In this document: positions 25,910-35,423 of the stretch, in pieces | Layout: each line of letters begins with the position of its first letter | How positions within the stretch are numbered: the stretch's first letter is position 1 | From: Synergistaceae bacterium | GTDB lineage: Bacteria; Synergistota; Synergistia; Synergistales; Synergistaceae | Assembly (NCBI GenBank): GCA_030523725.1 | Contig: JAUNHV010000001.1 | Coordinates: 186,001 to 250,000 of the forward strand | Direction of reading: 5' to 3' | DNA length: 64,000 nt | Notes under the pieces: model-generated | What the model was told of the DNA's origin: nothing | Databases searched by the model: none | What the model saw: the letters and a program-made list of their open reading frames with translations, nothing else | Position numbers and translations under genes: made by a program

Positions 25910-25986
25910 GCGCCGGTAGCTCAACTGGATAGAGCACTTGACTACGGATCAAGAGGTTACGAGTTCAAATCTTGTTCGGCGCGCCA
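25910..25986 (+). tRNA. tRNA-Arg (anticodon ACG), CCA encoded
   Basis: Acceptor GCGCCGG pairs with TCGGCGC (one G-T). The anticodon arm CTTGA/TCAAG encloses CTACGGA, giving ACG (read as ICG, for CGN codons). CCA is encoded. It is co-transcribed with the tRNA-Ser 10 nt upstream. Confidence 0.95.
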
Positions 25987-26000
25987 AAATGTAAAAGCAT

Positions 26001-26045
26001 AACACTGCCAAATTATTTTTTCAGTTATTTGGTAGTGTTTTTTAT
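26001..26045 (+). terminator. Terminator after the tRNA pair
   Basis: 13-bp stem AACACTGCCAAAT / ATTTGGTAGTGTT with one G-T pair, followed by a T run. Confidence 0.88.
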
Positions 26046-26083
26046 TACTTCATTAAATAATTGACTTAATTGTTAGCTTATAC

Positions 26084-26111
26084 TTGATATTTTTTTTATT
26101 TGTGTTAAAAT
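26084..26111 (+). promoter_or_regulatory. Promoter of the rimP-nusA-infB operon
   Basis: TTGATA (26084-26089), 16 bp, then TGT-TAAAAT, an extended -10 with TAAAAT at 26106-26111. The leader would be about 60 nt and carries the hairpin at 26134-26160. Confidence 0.6.
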
Positions 26112-26133
26112 AAATTCACTTCGGTTTTATCAT

Positions 26134-26160
26134 AAGAGTGGGCTTGCCCACTCTTTTCTT
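26134..26160 (+). terminator. Leader hairpin (attenuator) upstream of rimP
   Basis: Palindrome AAGAGTGGGC-TT-GCCCACTCTT followed by TTCTT, placed 20 nt before the rimP start. In Bacillus subtilis a NusA-dependent terminator upstream of this operon lets NusA repress its own synthesis. The same position and a weak U tract suggest the same job here; that is inference. Confidence 0.65.
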
Positions 26161-26179
26161 GTTAATATGGAGGTTTTTT

Positions 26180-26677
26180 ATGGACAAAGAGATATATGCT
26201 AAGATTTGTCCTATGCTTTCGTCTTGTGTAGAATCCCTTGGATTTTCTTGTATAGGATTAGAATTCGTTCAAGATGAAGATCCAAATATACTTCGTTTAT
26301 ATATTGATAATGAGAAAGGGATTGATTTACTTGACTGTGAATCTGTTAGTCGCGTTGTTTCTCAATACTTGGATACAGTTGAAGATATACTTCCTTTTCA
26401 TTATCTTTTAGAGGTTACAAGTGCGGGATTAGAAAGGCCTCTTTTTAACAAACAAGATTTTATTGATTATATAGGACAAAATATAGAAGTTATATTTAAT
26501 AGCCAAAAATCTGTTGTAGGTAAAATTATAGATGCCGATAACTCACTTATAAGGTTAGATACTAAATCGAAAATTTTAGAATTTTCGTATGATAAAATTA
26601 AAAGTGCACATCTCGTTTTTACCGTGGAAAAGTGTGAGAAAAAAACGTTTAAAAAAAATCATAGAAAGAAAAAATAG
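26180..26677 (+). CDS. rimP: Ribosome maturation factor RimP
   Basis: Needed for 30S subunit assembly. Segments GLEFVQDEDPNILRLYID, DLLDCESVSRVVSQYLD and LEVTSAGLERPLF are family hallmarks. The ATG at 26180 has TGGAGG 6 nt upstream; an in-frame start at 26138 would lie inside the leader hairpin. 165 residues with a lysine-rich tail. First gene of the nusA operon. Confidence 0.93.
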   Translation: MDKEIYAKICPMLSSCVESLGFSCIGLEFVQDEDPNILRLYIDNEKGIDLLDCESVSRVVSQYLDTVEDILPFHYLLEVTSAGLERPLFNKQDFIDYIGQNIEVIFNSQKSVVGKIIDADNSLIRLDTKSKILEFSYDKIKSAHLVFTVEKCEKKTFKKNHRKKK

Positions 26678-26694
26678 AAAAAGGAGAATTTATA

Positions 26695-27840
26695 ATGCAA
26701 TTAAAAAATTCAAAGGATAACAATCTAAAAGAATTAATTTCTGCGATTGCTCTTCAGAAAGGTCTAGATCAATCAATTATCATACGCAGTATTGAACAGG
26801 CAATTCTTGCTGCTTACAAAAGATTTAGAGCATCACAGTGTGATCCGGACTATAAAGCCTCTGCTCAAAAAACAAATATTGAAGTAAATTTTGATCCTGA
26901 CACTAATCAGCTACATGTATTTGAATTTTATGAAGTAGTTGAAACTGCTGATGATATTAAAAATCCTTATACACAATGGACATTGAAAGACCTTGAGTAT
27001 GCAGGTCTAAAGGGATTATCGGTTGGTGATTATGCAAGAATTGAGAAATCACCAGAGGATTTTGGAAGAATTGCAGCTCGAACTGCGAGACAAGTGATCA
27101 TACAGAGGCTGAGAGATGCTGAAAAAGATCAGTCGAGAGCTCGCTTAAAAGAAAAAGAGGATAATGTAATAACTGGTGTTATTAGTAAGATAAAAGGGGA
27201 TAAAGTATTTGTGACGTTAGATTCTAAATTTGACATTGACGCTTTATTACCCGATCACGAAAAAATTATGGGCGAAAAATATGAAATAAATAGCCAATAT
27301 AAATTTTATCTTTACCTCGATAAAGTACCAGGCGGAAAGCCACGTTATTTTGTTTCACGTAAGCATCCCAATCTTTTGCGTCGTCTTATGGCAATTGAGA
27401 TTCCAGAAATCCAGGAAGGAATTATCGAAATAAAATCTATTGTTCGAGAGGCTGGTGCTAGATCTAAGGTTGCAGTAAAATCACTTGATCCTAACGTTGA
27501 TCCTGTTGGTGCATGTGTAGGTAGTTCAGGTTCAAGGCGCTTGGAAAACATTACACAAGAGCTTTCTGGAGAGAGGATTGATATTGTTAAGTATGATGAC
27601 GATATTGAGCAATTTATAATAAATGCGTTGTCTCAGCCTAAGATTTTACGTTTAGAGAAAACTGAAGTTAATGGTAGAACTCAATATACTGCAATTGTCC
27701 ATCCCAATAATCTTTCACAAACTATAGGAAAAGCTGGGCAGAATGTACGTCTAGCAGCAAGATTGACCGGTTGTAAAATTGATATAAAGCCTAACGAAGA
27801 TGAAGTTATGCCGACATTTGCTGATATAATTTCTAAATAA
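26695..27840 (+). CDS. nusA: Transcription termination/antitermination factor NusA
   Basis: RNA polymerase-binding factor that controls pausing and termination. It has the N-terminal NusA domain (about 1-135), an S1 domain (VITGVISKIKGDKVFVTLD near 155) and two KH domains (GACVGSSGSRRLENI and TIGKAGQNVRLAARLTG). There are no C-terminal acidic repeats, as in Firmicutes. AAGGAG precedes the ATG. 381 residues. Confidence 0.96.
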   Translation: MQLKNSKDNNLKELISAIALQKGLDQSIIIRSIEQAILAAYKRFRASQCDPDYKASAQKTNIEVNFDPDTNQLHVFEFYEVVETADDIKNPYTQWTLKDLEYAGLKGLSVGDYARIEKSPEDFGRIAARTARQVIIQRLRDAEKDQSRARLKEKEDNVITGVISKIKGDKVFVTLDSKFDIDALLPDHEKIMGEKYEINSQYKFYLYLDKVPGGKPRYFVSRKHPNLLRRLMAIEIPEIQEGIIEIKSIVREAGARSKVAVKSLDPNVDPVGACVGSSGSRRLENITQELSGERIDIVKYDDDIEQFIINALSQPKILRLEKTEVNGRTQYTAIVHPNNLSQTIGKAGQNVRLAARLTGCKIDIKPNEDEVMPTFADIISK

Positions 27841-27852
27841 AAGAAATATAAT

Positions 27853-28146
27853 ATGTCCGTAAAAACAAGCGAAGAAAAACAAGCAAAGATACGTGTTTGT
27901 GTCGGTTGTGGCTCTTTACGTCCCAAACGTGAAATGCTACGTATTGTTAAAAATATTAGCGGTAGTATTATACTAGATACTACAGGTAATGCTAATGCTA
28001 GAGGGTGTTACATATGTTATGATGTTAGTTGTCTTGAACGAGCACTAGCAAAAAATGGATTTATCCGTTCATTACATGCAGCCGCAATATCAAAACAGCT
28101 AAAGGAAGAAATTACTAGAGAAATCTGGAGTAAAAAAAATTTATGA
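27853..28146 (+). CDS. ylxR: YlxR/RnpM RNA-binding protein
   Basis: Small protein always found between nusA and infB in Firmicutes; in Bacillus it binds the RNase P RNA. It has IRVCVGCGSLRPKREMLRIVK and NANARGCYICYDVSCLERA, the DUF448 hallmarks. 97 residues. It follows nusA by 12 nt and abuts ylxQ. Confidence 0.92.
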   Translation: MSVKTSEEKQAKIRVCVGCGSLRPKREMLRIVKNISGSIILDTTGNANARGCYICYDVSCLERALAKNGFIRSLHAAAISKQLKEEITREIWSKKNL

Positions 28147-28147
28147 T

Positions 28148-28450
28148 ATGACGAATAAATTTAATTGTTTAGGATTAGCTAAAAAAGCTAATGCGGTCTA
28201 TATAGGTCAAGATATTGTTTTACGTGCTCTCAAAAATGCGTGTGAAATGTATGTCTTAGTAAGCAATGATATTTCCCAAACGCTTTTACGTAAGATACAA
28301 GCTAAAGCATTGAAGGGAAAAGTATCAATTATTTATACTGATCTTTCTCGTAGCGAAATAGGCTCTTTACTTGGTATGCGGTCTTCATGTATAGTGGCAA
28401 TAGAAAAACATAATGCTTTCGCAGAAAAAATAAAAGAAATTAATGTATAG
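28148..28450 (+). CDS. ylxQ: L7Ae/L30e/S12e/Gadd45-fold protein YlxQ
   Basis: Kink-turn RNA-binding fold protein of unknown role, standard in this operon. The segment [22 protein letters not shown] and a late [15 protein letters not shown] fit the family. 100 residues. The ATG lies 1 nt after the ylxR stop. Confidence 0.88.
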   Translation: MTNKFNCLGLAKKANAVYIGQDIVLRALKNACEMYVLVSNDISQTLLRKIQAKALKGKVSIIYTDLSRSEIGSLLGMRSSCIVAIEKHNAFAEKIKEINV

Positions 28451-28473
28451 AATTTCAGATAGGAGTGAACGAT

Positions 28474-30759
28474 ATGGCAAAAATGAGAATTTCAACATAT
28501 GCAAAAAATCTCGAAACTACTAGTGCCAAAATTTTAGAAATAGCTAGAAAATTGAACATAGATGTAAAAAATCATTGTAGTAATTTAGATGACGAAGCGC
28601 AAAATAAAATTGCTAACTTTATTGCACAGGAAAGTCAACAAAATCTCAGAATAGAAGAAAATGTTGATGTAAAATCTGATATAGATTCTTTTCCTAAAGT
28701 AGCTGTAGGCTTTGCTCCTACCTTACAAGAGGTAGCAAAAGCAATGAAGGTTCCGTTTGGAATTTTAGCAAAGAATCTTATGCTTGCAGGCATGATGAAG
28801 CCACCAACATCTAAGGCAGACGACCAAACACTAGAAGCCTTGTCAAGAACATTCAAGGTTAACCTGGTTAGGGAAGATATTTCGAAAGAGCATATGGCTG
28901 CTACTAAGAAAAATATTGAAGTAACAGTACAGAATATAAGTGAAATAGAGAATATTGATGAGCGTTATCAAGATTTCATAGACGAATATGATAACAATAA
29001 CGACGCAAAAAGGGGGCTTAAGAAAAAAACTCAAAATAAAAAGCCAAAGGAAAATGTTTCTAAAGATACAGAAAAACAACCTACTCAACCAATTCAAATT
29101 CCAAAGCCAAAAGCGAAAAAAGAAAAGAAACCTAAATCTCCTAAAGTGATTCAGCCGATAATTTATAAGGAAAAATCGGAGAAATTAAAACAAAAACATA
29201 TGGAAAAAATAAATAAAAAAAATCAAATAGAAGTAAAGAGTGAAGTAAAACCTCGTCCACCTATAATTACAGTTATGGGGCATGTTGATCATGGAAAGAC
29301 AACTTTGCTTGATTCGATTAGAAAAACTCGTGTTACAGCAAGAGAAGCAGGGGGAATTACTCAACATATAGGTGCATCTTGTGTAGAATATAACGGACAA
29401 ACCATTGTATTTTTGGATACTCCTGGTCATGAGGCTTTTACAGAAATGAGAGCACGTGGCGCAAGTGTAACCGATATTGCTGTGTTAGTCGTAGCTGCTG
29501 ATGATGGCATTAAGCCTCAAACAGTAGAAGCGATCAATCATGCTAAAGCAGCAAATGTTCCGATTGTTGTTGCTGTTAATAAAATCGATAAGCCTGATGC
29601 CAATCCTGATAAAGTTCGCCAACAACTGACAGAATACGGTTTGATTTCTGAGGACTGGGGTGGTGATACCGTTATGATCAATGTTGCTGCTAAAACTGGT
29701 CAAAATATCGATGAACTCTTGGAAATGTTACTACTTGTTGCAGAAATGCAAGAATTAAAAGCGGATCCACTAGCAGAGGCAAGGGGAACTGTAATTGAAG
29801 CCAATCTTGACAAAGGAAAAGGAGCTGTTGCTACCGTAATTGTTCAGGAAGGTACGCTTAAACGTGGTGACATTATTCAAACTGGTAGTACATGGGGTAA
29901 AATAAGGGCAATGTATGATGATCATGGTAAATTGGTCATGCAAGCAGGCCCTTCCACTCCTGTTGAAATTCTTGGCTTGGAAGGAGTTCCAACGCCTGGA
30001 GAAGAATTTACTACTATGAAAAACGAAAAAGATGCACGTGAACTTATTGAGCAAAATATGATAGCTAAAAAAGAATCCGAGAGTAATGCTGCAAAGAAAT
30101 TAACCTTGGAAGAGCTATTTAACAAAATGCAGACTGAAGAATTGCCGTTACTTTGCATAGTCTTAAAAACCGATGTCCAAGGATCTCTTGAAGCAATACG
30201 TTCATCACTTAATAAAATGAGTAATGACAGTGTAGCTATTAAGATTATACATGAAGGTGTAGGTAGAATTTCTGAATCTGATATTACGTTAGCATCTGCT
30301 TCTAATGCAATTGTTATAGGTTTTAACGTTAGACCAGACAATGGAGCTAAAAACCTGGCAGAAAGAGAAGGAATACAGATAAGACTATATCAAGTAATTT
30401 ACGACATGCTTGATGATGTAAAAGCGGCTATGGAAGGCATGCTAGCTCCTGATCTGAGAGAAGAAATTTTAGGAACAGCTGAAATTAGAGAAATTTTTAG
30501 AATTCCAAAGATTGGAAACATTGCTGGATGTCGAGTTACAGAAGGTCTAATTAGACGAAGCGCAAATGTCCGCCTTATAAGAGATGGTATCGTATACTGG
30601 AGTGGTACATTAGATGCGTTAAAACACTTTAAAGATGACGCAAAAGAAATAAATGCAGGAAATGAATGTGGAATGTCTTTTGAACGATTTCAAGATTTCC
30701 GCACAGGTGATGTGGTTGAGTGTTTTGAAGTTATAGAAGAGAAAAAATTATTAGATTAA
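28474..30759 (+). CDS. infB: Translation initiation factor IF-2
   Basis: GTPase that positions initiator tRNA on the ribosome. It has an N-terminal IF2_N domain ([25 protein letters not shown]), a lysine-rich linker at about 175-255, and the G domain with [23 protein letters not shown] and NKIDKPDA. C-terminal domains end in [12 protein letters not shown]. The ATG at 28474 has AGGAG 8 nt upstream, preferred over GTG at 28465, which overlaps that motif. 761 residues, with a short linker compared with many relatives. Confidence 0.96.
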   Translation: MAKMRISTYAKNLETTSAKILEIARKLNIDVKNHCSNLDDEAQNKIANFIAQESQQNLRIEENVDVKSDIDSFPKVAVGFAPTLQEVAKAMKVPFGILAKNLMLAGMMKPPTSKADDQTLEALSRTFKVNLVREDISKEHMAATKKNIEVTVQNISEIENIDERYQDFIDEYDNNNDAKRGLKKKTQNKKPKENVSKDTEKQPTQPIQIPKPKAKKEKKPKSPKVIQPIIYKEKSEKLKQKHMEKINKKNQIEVKSEVKPRPPIITVMGHVDHGKTTLLDSIRKTRVTAREAGGITQHIGASCVEYNGQTIVFLDTPGHEAFTEMRARGASVTDIAVLVVAADDGIKPQTVEAINHAKAANVPIVVAVNKIDKPDANPDKVRQQLTEYGLISEDWGGDTVMINVAAKTGQNIDELLEMLLLVAEMQELKADPLAEARGTVIEANLDKGKGAVATVIVQEGTLKRGDIIQTGSTWGKIRAMYDDHGKLVMQAGPSTPVEILGLEGVPTPGEEFTTMKNEKDARELIEQNMIAKKESESNAAKKLTLEELFNKMQTEELPLLCIVLKTDVQGSLEAIRSSLNKMSNDSVAIKIIHEGVGRISESDITLASASNAIVIGFNVRPDNGAKNLAEREGIQIRLYQVIYDMLDDVKAAMEGMLAPDLREEILGTAEIREIFRIPKIGNIAGCRVTEGLIRRSANVRLIRDGIVYWSGTLDALKHFKDDAKEINAGNECGMSFERFQDFRTGDVVECFEVIEEKKLLD

Positions 30760-30763
30760 TGTC

Positions 30764-31138
30764 ATGATTAACTTTAGAATTCAGCGAATAAATAGGGAAT
30801 TTTTGCGTCAGATAAATAAAATCATATTTGATGATATTAAAGACGAAAAGGTGAAGAATGCTATTTTAACTGCTGTGCGTACCTCTCGTGATTTGTCCTA
30901 TGCAAGGGTATTTTATACTATGCTTGATTCAACGCAGCGTGATGAATTGCAAGCAACTCTTGATCAAGTTGCTCCTAAAATTAGATCTATACTAGGCAAA
31001 AAAATGCATCTACGAACTGTTCCTGAGATTCATTTTTTCTTTGATGAATCCGAGGTAAAAGCTAGAGAGATGGATTCCCTATTAGATAAAGTTATGGCAT
31101 TAATTCCAGAAAATGAAATAGAAGAGGATAATAACTGA
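30764..31138 (+). CDS. rbfA: Ribosome-binding factor A
   Basis: 30S maturation factor with a KH-like fold. RINREFLRQINKIIFDDIKDEKVK and LRTVPEIHFFFDESE are typical. 124 residues. It follows infB by 4 nt. Confidence 0.93.
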   Translation: MINFRIQRINREFLRQINKIIFDDIKDEKVKNAILTAVRTSRDLSYARVFYTMLDSTQRDELQATLDQVAPKIRSILGKKMHLRTVPEIHFFFDESEVKAREMDSLLDKVMALIPENEIEEDNN

Positions 31139-31143
31139 AATAT

Positions 31144-32133
31144 ATGAGTTATAATTATGATAACATAATTTCATGCCTACAAGCTGTGAATGTTTGGTAT
31201 ATATTTGGTCATGAAAATCCAGATGGAGATTCAATAGGAACAACTCTTGCCTTTTATAATTTTGCGAAACGAATTGGGAAAAAAGCATTTATCCTATCAA
31301 AAAATACTCCTTCTGACACTTATTCTTTTCTTCCCAACTTTTCTGATATTCTTGTAAGTCAAACTTGTCCTACTATTGATGAAAACTCACTTCTCTTGAT
31401 TTGTGATACAGCAAATAAAGCAAGAAGCTTAGATAATTTGGAAGGACTATTGCACACTACTAGGAGCATTGCCATTGACCACCATGCAGGAAATGAAAAT
31501 TTTGCAGATATTAATATTGTTGATGTGTCTGCTTCGGCAACCGGTGAAATTGCTTATAATATTTTAGAAGCATTTAATCAAGGTATTTCACAGGATGAGG
31601 CTTTATGCCTTTATACTGCCATAGTTACAGATTGTGGAAACTTTACATATTCTTGTACAACCTCTAGAACTCATGAAATAACGGCAAAACTTTTGGCTAT
31701 TGGTGTAAATCCTACACTGGTAAATGAGGCTCTCAACAAAAATATGACCTACAATATGTTTATAGCTTGGGGGCTTGCGCTTATGCATACTGAAATCTTT
31801 TGTGATGGATGTGTGGCGGTGTTTTATCTAACAAAAAGTGATTTTGAACGCTCAAGTGTTTCTCCTGCAGATCTGGAGGGACTAGCTTCTTTTATAATGA
31901 GACTCAAAGGAGTTGAAATTGGTCTTTTTTTGACAGAGAGAAGTGACGGTATAAAATTAAGTATTCGTTCTCGCGAACCATATAGCTCTCGAGAAATTGC
32001 GTCTTGCTTTGGTGGTGGTGGGCATGCTTGTGCTGCAGGTGCTACGCTAAGATATGATTTTGCAACTGCATTATCTCAAGTTAAGGAAGCGGTAGAATTG
32101 TATGTTGCTAGATGGAATTTTACCAGTATATAA
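31144..32133 (+). CDS. nrnA: DHH/DHHA1 nanoRNase/pAp phosphatase NrnA
   Basis: Degrades 2-5 nt RNAs and/or 3'-phosphoadenosine phosphate. Metal-binding motifs are FGHENPDGDSIG, DTANKA, and the name-giving DHHAGNENF. The DHHA1 substrate loop GGGGHACAAGATL is near the C-terminus. 329 residues. The 3' end overlaps truB by 32 nt. Confidence 0.92.
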   Translation: MSYNYDNIISCLQAVNVWYIFGHENPDGDSIGTTLAFYNFAKRIGKKAFILSKNTPSDTYSFLPNFSDILVSQTCPTIDENSLLLICDTANKARSLDNLEGLLHTTRSIAIDHHAGNENFADINIVDVSASATGEIAYNILEAFNQGISQDEALCLYTAIVTDCGNFTYSCTTSRTHEITAKLLAIGVNPTLVNEALNKNMTYNMFIAWGLALMHTEIFCDGCVAVFYLTKSDFERSSVSPADLEGLASFIMRLKGVEIGLFLTERSDGIKLSIRSREPYSSREIASCFGGGGHACAAGATLRYDFATALSQVKEAVELYVARWNFTSI

Positions 32134-33022
32134 GGAATTAAACCTTAGAAGCACAGATTGTGTTTCACGGGTAAGAAGGCTATTACCTAAAGGTGTAAAA
32201 ATTGGTCATGCTGGAACTCTTGATTCTACGGCAGAGGGAATACTTCTTTTACTCATTGGTCGCTCAACAAGATTGGCAGATTTTATCTTGTCAATGCCCA
32301 AAACTTACAAAGTAACCATTAATTTTGGAGTTCAAACTTCTACTGATGACGCGACTGGAGACATTATTGCTACTAAAAATGCAGATTATTTAACTGATGA
32401 ATTAATCCGTGAAATATTGCCAACTTTCTTAGGTACTAAGCCTCAAATTCCACCAAGCATATCCGCAGTTCACGTAGATGGGAAAAGAGCACATAATTTA
32501 GCTCGGCTAGGCGCAAATTTTCAAATTTTACCTAAAAATGTTCAAATTTTACATATAGAGCAAACAAAAAAATTGTCAGATAATACTGCGGAGTTTCTCA
32601 TTGAGTGTAAAAAAGGTACATATATAAGAAGTTTTGCACGTGATCTTGGAATTGCACTTGGAACTGTCGCACACGTAAGTTCTTTAGTGCGATTAACTGT
32701 GTGGAAATTTGATAGTTCACAAGCAATTACAAGTAAAGCTATTTCTGACATAACCATTCAATCATTAGAAAACTACATCTTACCTATTGGAGCTTTATGT
32801 GGTTTCATTTCAACATGTGGGGTAGAGGTTGGTAGAGAATTAGATATAAAAAATGGCCTAGAAATTCCATTAACGGATTTAAAATTACTTTCAATAGGAC
32901 AATCTGAGATAAAAAATAAGATACTTGTTATAGGTGACAATTTACTGTCTTTATGTAATTTAGCATTAAAAAATAATATTGTTGTAGCGTCACCTAAATG
33001 CAATATTGTTATTGATGATTAA
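32102..33022 (+). CDS. truB: tRNA pseudouridine-55 synthase TruB, unusual first motif
   Basis: Makes pseudouridine 55 in the T-loop. The catalytic aspartate is in IGHAGTLDSTAEGILLLLIG, and TRLADFILSMPKTYKVTINFG plus KKGTYIRSFARDLG are present. The N-terminal motif is ILPVYKELNLRSTDCVSRVRR, where relatives have a K-P-x-G-x-T/S-S core, so that loop has diverged. The start at 32102 is inside nrnA. The C-terminal 70 residues look PUA-like but weak. 306 residues. Confidence 0.88.
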   Translation: MLLDGILPVYKELNLRSTDCVSRVRRLLPKGVKIGHAGTLDSTAEGILLLLIGRSTRLADFILSMPKTYKVTINFGVQTSTDDATGDIIATKNADYLTDELIREILPTFLGTKPQIPPSISAVHVDGKRAHNLARLGANFQILPKNVQILHIEQTKKLSDNTAEFLIECKKGTYIRSFARDLGIALGTVAHVSSLVRLTVWKFDSSQAITSKAISDITIQSLENYILPIGALCGFISTCGVEVGRELDIKNGLEIPLTDLKLLSIGQSEIKNKILVIGDNLLSLCNLALKNNIVVASPKCNIVIDD

Positions 33023-33078
33023 ATATATTTTTACTAAAAATACTGATATCTGGATCTATACAGAATGGAGAATTACTG

Positions 33079-34008
33079 ATGATTTACTGTTTAGGATCCT
33101 TTGATGGTTTTCACAAAGGACATCAAGAGCTGCTTAAAGTTGCACGTAAAATTGCAAAATATGCACATACAGATTGGGGTATCATTACCTTTACACGTAA
33201 TCCAATTGTCACACTTTTATATAATGATTTCAAACAACTTTTTTTTAGAGAAGAAAGAAATGCTATAGCGATAACTTTTGGTTGTAAGTGCATAAATGAA
33301 ATCGATTTTACACCCGGTGTTGCACTAATGTCTCCAAAGGAGTTTTTTGATTATATAGTTGATAAGTTTAATGTAACTGGACTGGTAGTAGGTGAGGATT
33401 TTCATTTTGGCTGTAACAAATCTGGGGACACAGACCTTTTGACATACTATTCCAATAAAAAAGGAATTATCTGTAATGTAGTGCCTACTGTTACACAAAA
33501 TGCTCAAAAAATTTCTACCTCAATAATACGTGACTTAGTTTCGCAAGGTGCAATTAATATGGCAAATAGACTGTTAGGATATTCTTTCTTTATAACTGGT
33601 TACTCAATACATGGTGATAATCGTGGCTCAATGCTTGGTTATCCAACCGCAAATTTACCAATAGAAGGTGGAAAAATCTACCCCCCCGATGGTGTGTATG
33701 CTGCTGCAACTGTTATACATGGAGAAACCTATGCTGTAGCATTAAACGTTGGTAGTAATCCAACATTTAATGGTTTTAGGCCTCCACGCATGGAAGCTCA
33801 CATTTTAGGAAATTTTGGCAATTTATATGGAAGAAAATTTGCTTTTTTTATTTTCAAAAAAGTGAGACCTGAGGTCAAGTTTGAAAACAAAGAAATGCTC
33901 TTAAAAAGAATTAAAATTGATGTGGAGGAAACTAAACGACATTTTGAGTCTCTTTCTCAAGTTCAAGAAGAAAAAATAAATAAGATTTCTTCTTATCTTG
34001 TTGGCTGA
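33079..34008 (+). CDS. ribF: Bifunctional riboflavin kinase/FAD synthetase
   Basis: Turns riboflavin into FMN and FAD. The FAD synthetase nucleotidyltransferase motif is CLGSFDGFHKGHQ; FHFGCNKSGD and STSIIRDLV complete it. The riboflavin kinase domain holds GSMLGYPTANLP and VALNVGSNPTF. 309 residues. GGAG lies 8 nt upstream. Last gene of the rimP operon. Confidence 0.95.
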   Translation: MIYCLGSFDGFHKGHQELLKVARKIAKYAHTDWGIITFTRNPIVTLLYNDFKQLFFREERNAIAITFGCKCINEIDFTPGVALMSPKEFFDYIVDKFNVTGLVVGEDFHFGCNKSGDTDLLTYYSNKKGIICNVVPTVTQNAQKISTSIIRDLVSQGAINMANRLLGYSFFITGYSIHGDNRGSMLGYPTANLPIEGGKIYPPDGVYAAATVIHGETYAVALNVGSNPTFNGFRPPRMEAHILGNFGNLYGRKFAFFIFKKVRPEVKFENKEMLLKRIKIDVEETKRHFESLSQVQEEKINKISSYLVG

Positions 34009-34078
34009 AATTAACTTACTACAAATCTGTAATTTTTACTTTTTTGTTAAGTAGTTTTTCTTGAGTAGAATTATCACT

Positions 34079-34107
34079 TTGACAAATTAAGTCTATTAGT
34101 GTATAAT
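34079..34107 (+). promoter_or_regulatory. Consensus promoter of tRNA-Ser(GGA)
   Basis: TTGACA (34079-34084), 17 bp, TATAAT (34102-34107): an exact sigma-70-type consensus. The tRNA begins 63 nt after the -10, so a leader of about 55 nt must be processed off. Confidence 0.85.
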
Positions 34108-34170
34108 TCGCAACGTCGAGTTGAAGGAGAGTTTTACTATAGTTGCTTTCTTATACTTTACGTCACGTGC

Positions 34171-34264
34171 GGAGAGATGTCCGAGTGGTCGAAGGAGCTC
34201 GCCTGGAAAGTGAGTGAGGGGACGCAAATCTTCTCCTAGGGTTCAAATCCCTATCTCTCCGCCA
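34171..34264 (+). tRNA. tRNA-Ser (anticodon GGA), CCA encoded
   Basis: Acceptor GGAGAGA pairs with TCTCTCC. The anticodon loop is CTGGAAA. There is a long variable arm, the T-loop is GGTTCAAATCC, and CCA is at 34262-34264. It decodes UCC/UCU. Confidence 0.95.
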
Positions 34265-34275
34265 TTTATTTGAAT

Positions 34276-34322
34276 AAAAAGAGTGAGTAGTTAATATTTA
34301 ACGTTAACTACTCACTCTTTTT
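34276..34322. terminator. Bidirectional terminator between tRNA-Ser and queA
   Basis: Perfect 19-bp inverted repeat, 34276-34294 and 34304-34322, with a 9-nt loop and A/T runs at both ends. It separates the convergent tRNA and queA units. Confidence 0.9.
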
Positions 34323-34333
34323 AGTTTTAATAC

Positions 34334-35389
34334 TTAACATATAAAGCAGGAATCACCAAAGGAAAAAAATCTGTACTTTTCTTTTACCGCTGTTTCGTAT
34401 GATTTCATTGTAAATTCATAGCCAGCAAACGCAGAAACAAGCATCAGTAATGTGCTTTCAGGCAAATGAAAATTTGTTATTAATTTATCAACAATTTGAA
34501 AACTAAAGCCAGGTGAAATAAAAAGACGTGTATCAAGTATCCCTTCTTTTATTCTGCCATATACACTAGCAAAACTTTCAAGTGTTCTAACAACTGTAGT
34601 GCCTACTGCAATAACTGGTCTTCCTGCAGTTTTCTGTTCATTAATTAGTTCTGCTGTTTCTTTCGATATTTGGCAAATTTCACTATGCATAATATGTTCA
34701 TGAATGTTTTCTGCCTTTACAGGACGAAAAGTGCCCAACCCAACTTGTAATGTAACATATGTAATTTTTATGCTTTTTTCTTGTATTTGATTTAATAAAT
34801 CCTGTGTAAAATGTAGACCAGCGGTTGGAGCAGCGACAGAATTTTCCTTTAATCTATTGTTATACACAGTCTGATAGCGTTCGTCCGGTGCAGTAGTTGA
34901 TTTTATATAGTGGGGAAGTGGTGTATGACCAAATTTATGAATTAAGCTTATTGGGTCCTGTGCATCCTCAAAAATTATTTCCCTTTGACCATCCTCTAAA
35001 TATCCACCGACTGTAATGATATTCTGCTTGTCTAGCATTAGCCTTGTTAGTGGCTTACACTTTTTTCCAGGCTTTAAAAGAACCTTCCATACCTTATGAT
35101 TTTCTGTTGGTGCTAAGAAAAACACCTCTACCTTTGCACCGTCAGCGCTTGAATTAATTTTTGTTGCAAAAACTCTTGCTGGTAATACTCGTGTGTCATT
35201 TAAGACAAGTAAGTCACCTGAATTTAAATAGTTTATGATGTTATAAAAATGCTTATGTTCAAGTGTCATTGTATCTCTATGCATAACTAGCAAACGAGAA
35301 TGATCCCTCGGTTCAATTGGGTTTTGTGCAATTTGTTCAGGTGGAAGATAGTAATCATATGAGGATGTTTTTGTTAAATCTTTGTCCAT
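34334..35389 (-). CDS. queA: S-adenosylmethionine:tRNA ribosyltransferase-isomerase QueA
   Basis: Adds the epoxycyclopentane unit of queuosine to preQ1-modified tRNA. It begins with the family segment YDYYLPPEQIAQNPIEPRDHSRLLV. It also has LNDTRVLPARVFATK, APTAGLHFT and LGTFRPV. A start at 35401 is also possible, since neither ATG has a clear Shine-Dalgarno; 35389 is closer to family length (351 residues). It is the last gene of the long minus-strand unit, with a queuosine-precursor permease gene elsewhere in the window (52761). Confidence 0.93.
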   Translation of the reverse strand: MDKDLTKTSSYDYYLPPEQIAQNPIEPRDHSRLLVMHRDTMTLEHKHFYNIINYLNSGDLLVLNDTRVLPARVFATKINSSADGAKVEVFFLAPTENHKVWKVLLKPGKKCKPLTRLMLDKQNIITVGGYLEDGQREIIFEDAQDPISLIHKFGHTPLPHYIKSTTAPDERYQTVYNNRLKENSVAAPTAGLHFTQDLLNQIQEKSIKITYVTLQVGLGTFRPVKAENIHEHIMHSEICQISKETAELINEQKTAGRPVIAVGTTVVRTLESFASVYGRIKEGILDTRLFISPGFSFQIVDKLITNFHLPESTLLMLVSAFAGYEFTMKSYETAVKEKYRFFSFGDSCFIC

Positions 35390-35423
35390 AATTAATCTCA
35401 TGTATTGTTATTAATATTATAAG

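Noticed and set aside
25755-25952. 65-residue minus-strand frame over the tRNA genes
   Set aside because: Translation of the antisense of tRNA-Ser and tRNA-Arg, a common false gene.
33023-33078. FMN riboswitch before ribF
   Set aside because: Only 56 nt separate truB and ribF, too short, and no conserved FMN-box segments are seen.
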